Assembly: GCF_000219625.1 (NCBI RefSeq)
Contig: NC_018214.1
Span: 2,790,001 to 2,854,000, forward strand
Origin: Zymoseptoria tritici IPO323
Taxonomy: Eukaryota > Ascomycota > Dothideomycetes > Mycosphaerellales > Mycosphaerellaceae
Direction of reading: 5' to 3'
Length of the DNA stretch: 64,000 nucleotides
The position numbers and the translations under genes were made by a program. Positions 32,687 through 44,200 of this stretch are shown piece after piece (positions within the stretch are counted from its first letter, which is position 1; every line of letters starts with the position of its first letter). Under the pieces are notes generated by a model, which saw only the letters and a program-made list of their open reading frames with translations, was not told where the DNA came from and did no database searches.

Positions 32687-35600
32687 ATGAAGAGACGGAT
32701 TAGCGGCGACACGATTGTTATTAAGGATAACGAGGACAACATTGTAGTAGGACCTACTTCGAGGCCTTCTAAGAAGCCGCGGCTTTAGAATAGACAATTA
32801 CAGATAGACATTTTGCGCGCTAGAGCTTCCCTAAGCAATGCGATTGTAATTAGTCCTGCGGCTTCTAAGCAGGACCGAGGCGAGTCGAAACAACAAGAAG
32901 AAGATGGAGTGCAGAGAGCGGTTTAGTATAAGATGGAATCGGGCGAGGAGCAGACAAGCCAAATAGTCGGAGATCGGGAAGTTAAGGACCAGGGCCTACT
33001 ACGCACACCCAGACAACGAAGGCTTAGGACTACACTTACTCCTCTAGCGACCGAAACAGAACTAGGGGACGAGCCTGCTGCTAGAGCAGAGCCTGGGGCC
33101 ACAGCTCGTTCCGGGAAACGACGGCAGCTTTGCTACTTAAGCTACATCTCCATTGTAGGACCAGCATTTCCGAAAAGCGCTTACTACGGATACAAACCTC
33201 CTTTACAACCTGTAAACGAGGTCGAAGCAAGCCTAGACTTAAGTGCAGGCTTCTTCGCAGCTGCGAAGTCTGCTAGCACCGAAACTCCGGAATGTGCTAC
33301 TTTTAAACTCAATCAATTCTCGGTATACATAGCGGACGGACGACGCGCATCGGACCTCGTTACTCTTAAGAAACTGCGGCAATTAAACTATGTAGAGTTC
33401 TGTTTCGATAGCATTCTGTCGGTAGGCAACGAAAAGCGCTACGTGTAGGGCGTACAGTTCGAGATCTTGGCTATTAGTAGGTATGGCGACCTGGACTTCA
33501 CAGATTTTGCCAGTAGCATCTGCATTTAATCGAAGCTGCAGTCGAAAGCGTCTGCTCTGTTTGGTCATTAGTACGAGCTAGGAACGCCTGCACCGGAATA
33601 TTGTCGATTCTACGAGCCGTTCCTTTAGCTAGCACAGTTCGGGAAGCACTTCGTCGACTACCTCCTTAGCAACTAGCAGGTCACCCTTAGACATTTCCGC
33701 AGACGATTTTACTAATAGCTAACTGGACTCTACGGCGATAACACTAGCTTCAACTAATAGCTAGCTGAATGCAAACTTAAAGACTTCCGCACGACCATTG
33801 CCGCAAATGTCGGCTTCCTTTGGAAAGAATGCTGGGATATCGATAACAAAGAGTCTGGATTGTGCCGACAACCGATCTAGGGTAAAGTCGATCCCTATAA
33901 TCTTATAGCTATCCTAGCGCAGCCAAATAAGGAGTTGCGAACGATCGTTACGCCTTTTGTCTACCAGTGCTTTCGACATATGTACTTCGGTAACCAGCTA
34001 GAAGAGCGGACGATTATAGACCGAAATGTGCTAAAGAAGTCGGATGAGCTAAAAGCAAGGCTTAGACTAACGCCGCGACGAGCATCTCCGAGTGCACTGC
34101 CAATGCAAACCTTAACGCCTAGGAGTATAAGCCGAAGCGAATCTCAAGAGGGGAACAAAGCAGTCATAGTGAACACAGGGGATATCGTATGCGTCGCGCC
34201 GGATGTTAGTACCAAATAGGGGATCAAAGCGTACGCATAGTATGCCTATGTTTAGAACGTGTACACTTGTAAAGATCGTACTTCGCTCGATGTTCTCTAG
34301 CTGTACAAGCTAAAGGACACTACACTTAGCAAAGCCTATTACCCTTTTGCGAATGAGCTCTTCTTGTCCGACAACTGCAGCTGCGGCACATCGGCTCTCG
34401 ACCTAGATTGCGTCTTGGATAAGGCAGACGTATATTGGTATGCTAAGGATCTATATTAGCAGGGAGGACACTTCGTGCGCCAGAAGTTCCGCATAGTTCA
34501 CGAGCAAGACACATACGACTTCGTTGCAATTCAAGCAAGCGACTTTAGGTGCCAGTGTAAGCATAACGTTCCTATATTCGACGAGTGCCGGAGCAAATAT
34601 GCAATTGGTGACACTGTCCTCGTCCGCGAATAGAATGACGACCTTAACGAGGACCGGCTCTAGCCTACCCAAATTATCGAGTTCGATACCCAGAAGCGGC
34701 GCGTCGTTCTGCGTTAATTCTTGCAGAAGAGCGAGCAGCAGACGGGCGCGAAAGCTAGGCCGAACGAGCTGGTACTTACGGACGTCGTGTTTAACAAAGC
34801 ATGCGACAAAATTATCCGGAAGTGCTATATGCGCTGCTTTCGTCAAGACCAAATCGATTCTGGAGATATTGTTACGCTGTACGACCGAGACGGGACTGGC
34901 GATTTCTTTTACCTCGCCGAAGCCCTTTCCGCAGTACAAGATAGTTTCCTACCGATAAAAGAAGGATAGAATCCTAATATGCACTACGGCGAGAAAATAG
35001 TCAGGATAAGTCTCTTCTACGGTAGTAGAACCTTTAACTGTGGCTTGGAAGAAGCCGGTATCGCCAGATTCAAGTATGCCGCCGACTGGAATAAACATGC
35101 GTTACATAGCCACCGGGCAAACATTCGACGGCCGGATAGAATGGAGTATTTCCTAGGCTTAGTTAACGACTTGCTTCCCAGAGCTATAGCGGGCGACCCA
35201 AAGTCGAACATCGCGCGGCCAGGAGATATTCACATTCTTACAGGCGGAAGTCCATACCCCGGATTTTCGATGCTACAGCTCTTCAAGCTTAGCGAGCAGT
35301 CTAAGCAGAACGCTTCGCTAGTAGCGTCGATCGTATCATTTGTGGACTTCTACGTCCCGCGGTACTTCCTCCTTAAGAACGTTATTACGATAACGGCCGG
35401 GATAGGACCGAATAAAGATCAGAATGTGTTTTTACAAATCGTTGCGGCCTTAGTCGCACTTAGTTATCAAGTTCAGCAATTCCTAGGCGATGCCTAGTCG
35501 TACGGCAGTCTACAGCAACGATTACGAGTGTTCATCTCTACTTCCGCTCCTAGTCTGCCGCTACTATCGCTAATTCCTTACAGCCACAGTTATCCAAATA

Positions 35601-36619
35601 TAAGCTTTAGAAGTCGTGCACTTGGCCTCTCGAGCAACGGCCTGCCTTTCGGCAGTCGCAAAGACAAGTTCACTACGTTCCTACACGTCACTCCGGCGTA
35701 GGCTTGCGCCGACTTGCCAGACATCGGAGATGCGCAACTGCAGCTTTGCCTGCAATTCCCAGACTATCGGACTATGTCGCTAGAGTCGGCAACAAACCAA
35801 ACCCGGATGGCGGCTGTGCCTACTCGACCGTATAGGATAGGTCTTATGTAGGCTAAATTGCTCGGGCTTCTACGCGGAGAACCCTTAACATTCTGCGACA
35901 ACGTTAACGCAACCCGTCGGTAGGAGAACTCGAGAATGTTTTCGCGAATGTTCCTAAATAGCCTCTTTCTAACTATCGTAACCAAGACTGCTATCGGAGA
36001 TAGCATTAATAGACGTTTCATGTACTAGTCTCAGAATCGGATCTGGACTGTTATAGAAGCGAGGCGAGCTTAGGGCTATTAAGACTAGGAGGTTCTAATA
36101 GGTAGCCCTGCTTAGCAACACAAGATCGTCGGCAACAGCGTTAATAGGAAAGTAGCGCTCGTGCTAGGTCTGTCTTTGCGAGAGTCGTAGGAGCAAGCTC
36201 GATCGCAGTTATTGTTTCTAAGAGCGAGTAAGATCCGTAACGAGCATGTCGAAGAAGAGATAGGAACCGATATTACTACAGAGGCTTTGTAACCTACAAC
36301 GCCGACTAAGGACGAAGACGTCGAGATCGAAGGAAATTCAAGCTCGGTCGCTACTAGAGGTGCGCTTAAAGAAGAAGAGCAGTCACGAGCCCTAATAGCA
36401 CTATCGACACCTTAAGTTGGTCCTAGCGCTCGCCTAAACATTAAAGAATTGGACAATCGTACCGCCAAAATGCTGTTGTTTATGCTGGAAGAGGTTAGCG
36501 ACGTTAATAGCCTCGAAGGCGGAGAGTTCTAGGAGAGCCTTAAATTGCTCTAAGAATAAAAGCTCGCACATATAGAGCAGATGTGCAAATTCGAGGTCGA
36601 AGTGAGTGCAATAGCATAG
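32687..36619 (+). pseudogene. DIM2: DIM-2-type cytosine-5 DNA methyltransferase, full length, RIP-inactivated
   Basis: One plus frame of about 1,310 codons starts at the ATG at 32687 (MKRRISGDTIVIKDNEDN). All open pieces (32,933, 33,935, 34,721 and 34,979) share it. About thirty codons are TAG or TAA, none TGA, and no frameshift is seen. The N-terminal half holds a regulatory region and BAH-type segments (VNTGDIVCVAP near 34,170; YAIGDTVLVRE near 34,600). The catalytic domain starts at 34,979 with motif I as FYGSRTFNCGLEEAG, then AADWNKHALHSHRAN. Motif IV reads GGSPYPGFS (Tyr codon 35,255-35,257, where the family has catalytic Cys) and motif VI reads LLKNV (codon 35,375-35,377, normally Glu). 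Each change is a TG-to-TA transition. The family methylates cytosine in repeats. BAH segments and length favour DIM-2 over RID. The 3' end is approximate. Confidence 0.88.
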
Positions 36620-36627
36620 CTAAAGTA

Positions 36628-36740
36628 TTATAATCGTCCAGCTGATTCTAGCAGGTGAATAATCGAATTTACGTACTATCACAAGCCTCGAGCTGGTAAC
36701 TGCCGGCACGGGGTGGAATTCACCAGCAGGTCGCCCTTCT
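36628..36740. repeat. Element L leader fragment on the right of the methyltransferase
   Basis: TATAATCGTCCAGCTGATTC to AGGTCGCCCTTCT matches 12,601-12,715 of element L copy 1. Together with 32,115-32,200 it brackets the methyltransferase in collinear order, with only about 50 bases of the leader missing between the two. The next element L copy starts one base later. Confidence 0.7.
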
Positions 36741-36741
36741 A

Positions 36742-37310
36742 ATCAAAAAGCGGAAAAGAATAATACTAATTTATAAGGGCGAAGGCCCTTAAGCTATATA
36801 GACTAACTGAAACGAGCGAGTCATGTAATAATGACGAGCCTTCAAGTGAAACGGTGCCTAAGGCTTTAAGGGTTCAAGTAAACCTAAGCGAGGTTTTTAG
36901 TGTTTTTAAACATCCTCCCCTTTAGTGAATGCGTAACCTTAAGCGTTCGTAACAACCTTAATTAAAGGCTCAGGTTATATGCTAATGCTCTTAAGTGGGT
37001 GTGCGTGATCTCGAATGAACGAGCGTGATCTAGGAGGTCCGTAATTGCTCGGAAGGTAAGGGCTTAAGTGCAATCGTCCAGCTGATTCCAGTAGGTAAAT
37101 GCTCCAATTTACGTACTATTACAAGCCTTAAGCTGGTAACTGCTGGCACGTGGTCGAATTCACCAGCAGGTTACCCCTCTAAGGGCACAAAAGCGACTGC
37201 GTTCTTCTTTTTAAACCCTCTCTCTTTTATTAACTTCCGCAATCCTTTCCTTCCCTTTCCCTTAGACCTTTATACAGTCTACGATCACTACCTCTTACGA
37301 CAATACACTA
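36742..37310 (+). repeat. Element L leader, copy 2 (partly RIP-mutated)
   Basis: It starts ATCAAAAAGCGGAAAAG and is collinear with 12,275-12,860. It retains CA/TG at many places where copy 1 has TA (for example GAGTCATG against GAGTTATG), so it documents the direction of mutation. After about 37,310 the sequence no longer matches copy 1, so the same leader precedes different interiors. Confidence 0.75.
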
Positions 37311-37417
37311 CCCCTCACCTCTAGCAACTACATACCTACACCTTCTACCACGACTCTACTCCCACATCGACAATCGTCTATACTATCATCGACATAGCTG
37401 CTCCGGTCTTCCCCAAT

Positions 37418-38014
37418 ATGCATGCCCTAAACTAAACTCTAGACGAGCGCCAAATAGAGCAGAACTTCCCTAACTATGCTCCCGCTAGTCTAACTAAATT
37501 CAAGAGAGATCTCCTACGGCAGGTCTACGAGACCGCCGCCCGGGACAAACCCATTATTCCCGGAATAACTAGTGTGCCGGGCGGAGCATGTGACACCTGG
37601 ACTAGATTCCTACTCTTTGGGTCGGAGGAAAATAAGGACAACTTAGTACTGCTTCCCGGTGCTCTTCGGCTGTATAGGGCCCTGGTCTACGAGGAGACTT
37701 GGGATTATAAGAGGGCTGCGGTAGAGTACATAAACTAGCTGGATTTCTCTAACCTCTGCCGGACTCCCTAGGTGCAGGGAAAGACTCGGGCTCAAGCGGA
37801 GCGGGACATCTCCCGCTTCGTATTTCGGCCTAGCTATGTAGCCCTTACTCCCGCGGAGCAGGGGGTAGCGGCCGGTTACCTAGGCAGGGCGCGCGACAAT
37901 CTAATCCGGAGAGCGGTACACAAGCAGAGGATAGATCTCCACAACTAGGGACTGGCCTAGGCTTATATTGTAATAGTACGCACTCCCCCCGTCCTCTACG
38001 CAATGCTAACCTAA
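37418..38014 (+). pseudogene. Unidentified ORF downstream of element L leader, RIP-interrupted
   Basis: The plus frame starts at the ATG at 37418 (MHALN) and ends with TAA at 38,012-38,014, 198 codons. TAA/TAG interruptions come at 37,433 and further on. The protein-like segments include DERQIEQNFPNYAPASLTKF, GITSVPGGACDTWTRFLLFG and RALVYEETWDYKRAAVEYI. I do not recognise a family. Its position after the leader is like that of the long frame in element L copy 1, but the sequence differs. It could be a captured host gene or a different structural protein. Confidence 0.4.
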
Positions 38015-40206
38015 CCTCGTCCCGTAGCCGTAAAAGGGAGAAGTCTTCCTCCGGAATAGGGGGAAAGGGCGCAAGATCCGAGGAGCGCTTCTCCTTTCCT
38101 TCGATGTGGGCTGCTGTGTTATGCTTAGGGTTGGGGTTATAATAGGAATCTCGAGGTGTTCTTTCCTGCTTTCCGCCTTACCTTAACTCTTATCTCTAGA
38201 GATTTTCTGCATCTGTTACTCTCGATTTAAGGGGTTTGGCTCCTCGTTCTGGCTGGAATGCGGCTGATCCTACGTAGAAAGTTAATATGTATATTTACAT
38301 TGCGGTGAATTTAGAGCTTCGACCGATATACATGCTATTAAATAAGAGGAAATCTCCTCCCTTCTTATATTAGAAACCGGATCCAAGTAGGAAATGTTCC
38401 CTTCCGAGGAGAAGGGGAGGTCTGGATCGGAGAGCTCCTCGGAGTCCTCGTCGGAGTGGTTTTAACCCTAGGTGGGGAGCCATCCGGGGTTGGAATGCGA
38501 GTGCTAATGTAAGTGTGTATAAGGTTGGGGAAATCCCCTGTTTCTTATCTATAGCTAGTTGGTTAAGTAGTATGATTTCTGTCTACAGCAGTGCACGGAA
38601 GGTTATAGGTTTAATCCCTGTATCGGCCTCTCATTTCGTGCGACTATGTCAGGATGTGTTCCTCTTATGCTCGTACGAGATGCTCTTTTTAGTGGACGCC
38701 TACATCACAGGATGGCGTTAGTGATTTCGGTTCTGTCGGACGGTCTGCGAGGTGTAGGTCTGTCCTCACCCGCCTCGGCACGCTCGATGACACAAGTAAC
38801 GAAGAGTTCGAGGATCAATCGGCGACCTTTTACGACCAGGATAGCTCTCGAGTCTCTCGCACTCCGCCGCGATGCGAAGAACGAAAGCATACTCCACGAG
38901 ATCCGATAGGACTGTTTAATGCACCAAATAATATCGATCTGTCCCCAGAGTATCACCGCGACTCCGTCTAGAATGTAGAAACACAGGTCAGTCTTATTAA
39001 CTCCATAGGTTAAGGCTATTCCGTTCCAGGCTTGATCTTTAACAAGAGGGTCGAGACGGTCTTAGAGAGTAGCAAGGAGACACTCGTATATATCGGCAAT
39101 CGACAGCGGTCAACCTCTAGTAAGCGCTTTGTCGGAAATGCATCGAACCTTTACCGCGTTTCTGCCTACAAATACAACGCCTTCCGACGTCGGCTAACGC
39201 CTTCGTGGAACCTTTCGGATGCGGTAGTTACGGATATATATAGCCCTCGTTCGCACAAGTAGATAATCGACAACCTACTCGTTTTTCCAAACGTTATAAG
39301 CCCGGAAGCAGCGCATCTTTCGACTCTGTACATCTGAGAACACCCGAATATTCGAGAACGCTCCAAATGCCGGTTTGGAAATCGACCAAGTCCAAAAGCG
39401 GTCTTTGCAGCCCTGGATTTGAACGCCGGCCTATACCGGATCGGGCAACTTGCGGACATTGTCCACCAGGGGCAAACTCAAATCCGAACGTCACCTCCCG
39501 ACAGGAAATCTGGCACTTCGACCTTTAATTCGACCACATCGATTCGACGAACAACCACGCAATGCCACAACGCCGCTATAGGACGATTTTCTCGGGTCTT
39601 ATAGAACTAGACCGCGCGAATCCACCCACTGCATGAAGAGACTGGATGCTTCATAACGAGCTAGACAAGGAGATTCCACCGGACAAGCCTATTCGACTCT
39701 TCTAAACATTTGAAAGAAACAAAGGTGGAAGAATGGCCTTTGCTCCGATGTTACGGTTACAGCAAGATTGAAGATAAGCACAAGAACTCGGCCGCAACGA
39801 GAACAGTCGGAAAAGGAAAGCTATAAACTTAAGGCCGAGCTCGTCCAACAAACCTTTAGGCAAAGACGGGAAGTGTACACGACTGTCTTAGTAAGATCTC
39901 CCCAAAGCAAAAGGCAAGAACATTTGCAAAAAACGCTCGGAATATACTGTTGTAGACTACAGACTTCGAGCACGGGTCTTAAAGGATGCAGAACAGTTCC
40001 TGGTCTATAAGGCGAAGCTAAAGGAGTGGAAGAGGTCCTGCAGGGAAAACCCCGGGTATCGCAAGCGTACAAGCGACACACATGAAGATCCACCTGCTTA
40101 GAAGATCCTTAAGGACTACCACAAGGAGGAACCAAAGACTAAGAAGAAGTCTTCTAAAGCACCGAGGCGGGAAGACCTAGGATCTAGCTCGGAAACAACC
40201 CTATAA
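38015..40206. other. Unresolved region of mixed repeat debris
   Basis: No full gene is recognised. A plus frame near 39,032-39,262 (with NRQRSTSSKRFVGNASNLYR) continues through stops toward 39,560. A basic, coiled-coil-like frame (KAELVQQTFRQRREVYTTVL) lies near 39,820-39,900. TAG codons suggest RIP, but less dense than elsewhere. A degenerate telomere-like GCTTAGGGTTGGGGTT occurs near 38,124. These may be fragments of one decayed plus-strand gene. Confidence 0.3.
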
Positions 40207-40219
40207 CCCTAACCCTAAA
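40207..40219 (-). repeat. Interstitial telomere repeat in the reverse orientation
   Basis: CCCTAACCCTAAA, about two units, is the only reverse-oriented telomere repeat in the window. It implies that the DNA to its right once ended in a telomere facing left. Confidence 0.65.
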
Positions 40220-41175
40220 CATCCGCCTGAAGCTTAATAGGAGATTTCTGTTGCTCTTCTGTGACAATCGTCAGACACTAAGGATGATACCGTTTAACGC
40301 AGGCAAGCCTAACACAAACCTTCGCCATGTAGACATTTATCTGTGCTGGCCACGACCGGAAGTCGAGCAAGGGCGCATTAACACACTGTAGCCGCCCACA
40401 AAAGAGATGCCTGCAGATGGATCGACCACACTCCTCTGCCCATAGCACTACGGTACCTCTATGGAGCAACTGCGACTTGGAAAGCCAGGAGCAAGTAAAG
40501 TTAAACAAACATAATTTACAAGGTAATGTCGAACTTCCCCACAGATAAGACCCACTTTTCACTCTCCATTTTCCATATTAAGACGTAACTCGAGAGTGCA
40601 TCGGCTCGATTGGGAAGCCGACCAACGTTACCTCCCGGAGGTGGGATCAAAATTTGACTTCAAAATCCGCCAGAAGAAAAACAAGAACTCGCCGAGGATT
40701 AGTACTAACCCCGAGGCATTTATAAGTCATAGGAAGTGGAGAGAGAAGTAAGGGAAGCCGACCTTTATTTCGCCCCGGTATTTAACGCTCGGGAGAATCT
40801 ATCCGAATCACTTTTCCTCCGGTCTACCTATCTACCCTCCCAAATCATAAAAGAATTCGTCCTTCGGGCAGGGAGGACCAGGAGAGGGTTAAAGAACAAC
40901 GACAAGATCGGGGATAGAGGCTTCGATGCTAGTGCCTTCCACCCTCCCCAATCTATCCCAGGCGTCCCAAAGCCTCCCAGAGCTGCCTAACACACCAAAA
41001 ATCCAAGCCTTTAAGCGAAACAGAAGAAAAGTCATGTGCTAATGCAGCAACTAAGAAAGGCCGCTCTCCCAAAAGATCTCGGTGGCCTTTTCGACCCCCC
41101 CCAACTGTCCCGGCTGTGTAGTATGTGTGCCGGTTAGTTCTGGCTAGGGGTAAGGCGCGGAGCGGGTCGGGGTTT
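40220..41175. other. 1-kb segment bounded by inward-reading telomere repeats, no gene recognised
   Basis: Frames of 80-95 codons occur on both strands (for example 40,736-40,990 plus, and 40,278-40,562 minus) without recognisable motifs. The stretch ends in G-rich, degenerate telomere-like sequence (GGGGTTTGGGTTAGGGTTAGG). Confidence 0.35.
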
Positions 41176-41227
41176 GGGTTAGGGTTAGGAGGTCGGGGAT
41201 AGTGGTTAGGCTGGGTTAGGGTTAGGG
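41176..41227 (+). repeat. Degenerate plus perfect telomere repeats at the 3' end of LINE copy 3
   Basis: GGGTTAGGGTTAGGA at 41,176-41,190 is followed by a degenerate G-rich stretch and then GGGTTAGGGTTAGGGG ending at 41,227. After that the LINE 3' end begins (TTCATTGTACTTG), as at 17,931 and 45,297. Confidence 0.8.
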
Positions 41228-44200
41228 GTTCATTGTACTTGTTTATATAGGCTAGTCTACCTTTGCACCTGATCTGAACTGAAGCCCCATCCAAGCCCTT
41301 GCTCCCGGCTCTTTTGGCCGTCTTTAGAGGGGAGGAAACAGACCCACGCTCCTACGTAAAGCGCCTCGCGATGCACGGCACCGCAGCTACTCCCAGCCCA
41401 ACTACGTTTTACGGTGTCCTTTTTACCATCTCCCGAGTTGACCAAACCGCCAAAAAGAGAGACTACCGATAGGCTAGTCCGCATCCTAACGCACAATATC
41501 GCTCCGGCAATTGCTTACCGTCCATCGTACCTTAGGTTTCCAAACCTCCTAGGTGACGGACGAGGTGTACGTCTCCTCATCCGCCCGAAACTGTAACCCC
41601 GTCTCGTTAAGGGGGAACATCCCGCTTTAAGACCGTTCGGTGGAGCTCTGTCCTCCCTCCGTCCGGCGTATCTACTGTCGGAGACATTCGATTCCGATCG
41701 AGCTGCTTACACACTAGTCCACAAGTGCTTCCCGAACAGTTTGGGGAGTGCCGTCTTCCCTTCGGCCAGAATTCCTCCTCTAGCGATCGTCGTCGTCTAC
41801 TCCTCTCCCCTACTACGCTGTCGCCTTCGCATTCCTCTAAGCCTCCTACTACTCTGTAGAGGTACTAGTTTTCTTCCTCCTACTCCCCGGCTTTAAGAGG
41901 AAGTAGCCGTAGATCTAGGGTATATACCTTACATCTACCGCTAGGCCTTCCGGATAGAGTTAATTGTCTAGTGCGGAGCCAGTCTAGGCCTCGCTAGTTG
42001 CCTACGTCTCCTACGTTGTAGCGCAGCCTTTTAACGTCCTACCGATCGGACGCCTACTTTCATCTCGAGGGAAGAGACTCCTTTTCGATAGGGTAAACGC
42101 CTAATTTATCTTCGAGGGATAATCTCCGCTTTTGCGTCCTAGGTCGACAGAGCTACTTTACATCCTACCTATCGGACGGAGCCTTTTTATGTCCTACTTA
42201 TCGGACCGAGCCTTTTTACGTCCTACTTATCGGACCGAGCTACTTTACATCCTACCTATCGGACGGAGCTACTTTACGTCCTACCTATCGGATAGAGCTA
42301 CTTTACGTCCTACCTATCGGACGGAGCCTTTTAACATCCTACCTATCGGACGGAGCCTTTTAACGTCCTACTTAGGACAGAGTGTACTAGGTCTGTGCCG
42401 CTGCTTCCTCGGCTTCTTCCTTTATAGCTTCCTCCTTTGTAATCTTCGTCGAGATTCGCTCGAGGATCTCGTTAGCTCGCTCCTAGCATCCTCTATTTAG
42501 AAGGAAGTCTACCTTAGTAAACTTTGTGTTCGTAGTGCCTATTTTCTTATACATCTTCTGCTTCGCCCGTCGTTCCTTCTTCGAGAGCTAGCTCGTCCTA
42601 TTTTCCTAGTAGTAAGTCTTATATCCTCGGATAAATTTGCTCGTATAGATGTAGAAACTATAGGTATAGAAGGTTCTACGCTAATACTAGAGGAAGCGCT
42701 TCTAAAAGGACCGTAGCGCCTTTAAAAAGTAATCGGCTCTTTATAAGTCCCGCTTTAGGCGGCTTTCTTCCAGTATAATCCGGGTTAGGCTCTACTTCTT
42801 AGCCTCTTCGGCTATATCTTCCTCTCTCTCCTAGCATAGGAACCGCTAGATAGAACAGCGGTCTTCGCTAAGGCTTCGGTCGCGAGGCTAGGACTCGGGT
42901 GTCTTATAGTACTTCTTGTAGAGCTTATCCTCTGTTAAGCGCCGGAAGAACGCTTTAGGTTTCTAGATTAGTAATCCTAACTTCTGCAGCGGACTTTCTT
43001 CCGGAGCGTGCTTCTTTACGACCTAAAAGCTAGTTTTTAGTGCCTTAAATCGCGAGGGTAGGGCGGAGATTCCTAGGAGATTGCGAGTAAAGTAAGGGTT
43101 AGAAGCATAACCCGAGATCTACTTCGTTAGCTTCGTAACGTCCTTAGTCGTCTCGTCCCAGAACTTAGGAGAGTCCTTAGCAAACGCCGCGAGGAGAGGC
43201 GCGCTATACTCGAACATCGGTGCGAGATACTGCTAATAGACTCGTAGGCGATGCGTAAAGCCCCAACCGTCCGCGTCGAGGGTTAAGAAGTCGCTTCGTT
43301 TCCTAGCCTATTCGAGCCGGCTCTTAAGGTACCTCCTTAAGTTAATCCCTTACGCCGTTACGGGAAATCCGAGGTAGGTATATACCTCTCTCCTTAGTAC
43401 CTCCGCACTAAAGAGGTAGATTGCCTCCTACGAAGACGCTAGCGCTAGATAGGCGCATTTTTTAATATTTAGGGCAATGCGGTTGGCGGAGGACCAGCGC
43501 TCGAGGATCTAGATTAGTATACGTACCTCGTCTAAGTCGGTAGCGAGGAGAATACTATTATCGGCGAAGAATAGCGCGCGAGGAATCGGCAGTGCCGCGG
43601 GTATTACGTCGGAAGAGCCGGCTAGGGCGAGTGTCCTAGGTCGATTTAAGTCCTCGAGCAAGCTATCGATAAAGATGTTAAATAGATAGGGCGAGAGGGG
43701 TAAGCCCTATAAAACTCCCCTTATCCGCGGAAACTACCGAGAAGCTATATAATCCGAAACGATAAAGGACCAGACGTCGAAAAAGCAGAGGCTCGTAATT
43801 AGAGCTAGTATGTTCTCTAGACATCTCCGCCGGCGTAGAACGTCCGCGAGTAGTACATAATCCATGACGTAAAAGGCAGCTTAAAAATCGAGGAATATAG
43901 TGTATATAATCCGGCTCGATTCGAGGAGGGCGTAGACGACCGCGGCGTTTGTTACAGTAGAGTAGTAACTTCGAAATCCCGCCTAGTTAGGATGCATCCT
44001 CGCCTATGTCCTACTATTAAAGCGCCAGAGGAGTAGGCACTCGAAGACCTTTCGAAATATCGTTACTAGCGAGATCGGACGAACGTTGTTAGCGTCCTTC
44101 GCCGGCATTGTACTATCCTCCCGTCGGGTCTTGTCCTTAACGACTAGATAGACAATAGTTTCGTTCTAGCTCCGCAGCGTCTTACTATTCCGGAGATAGG

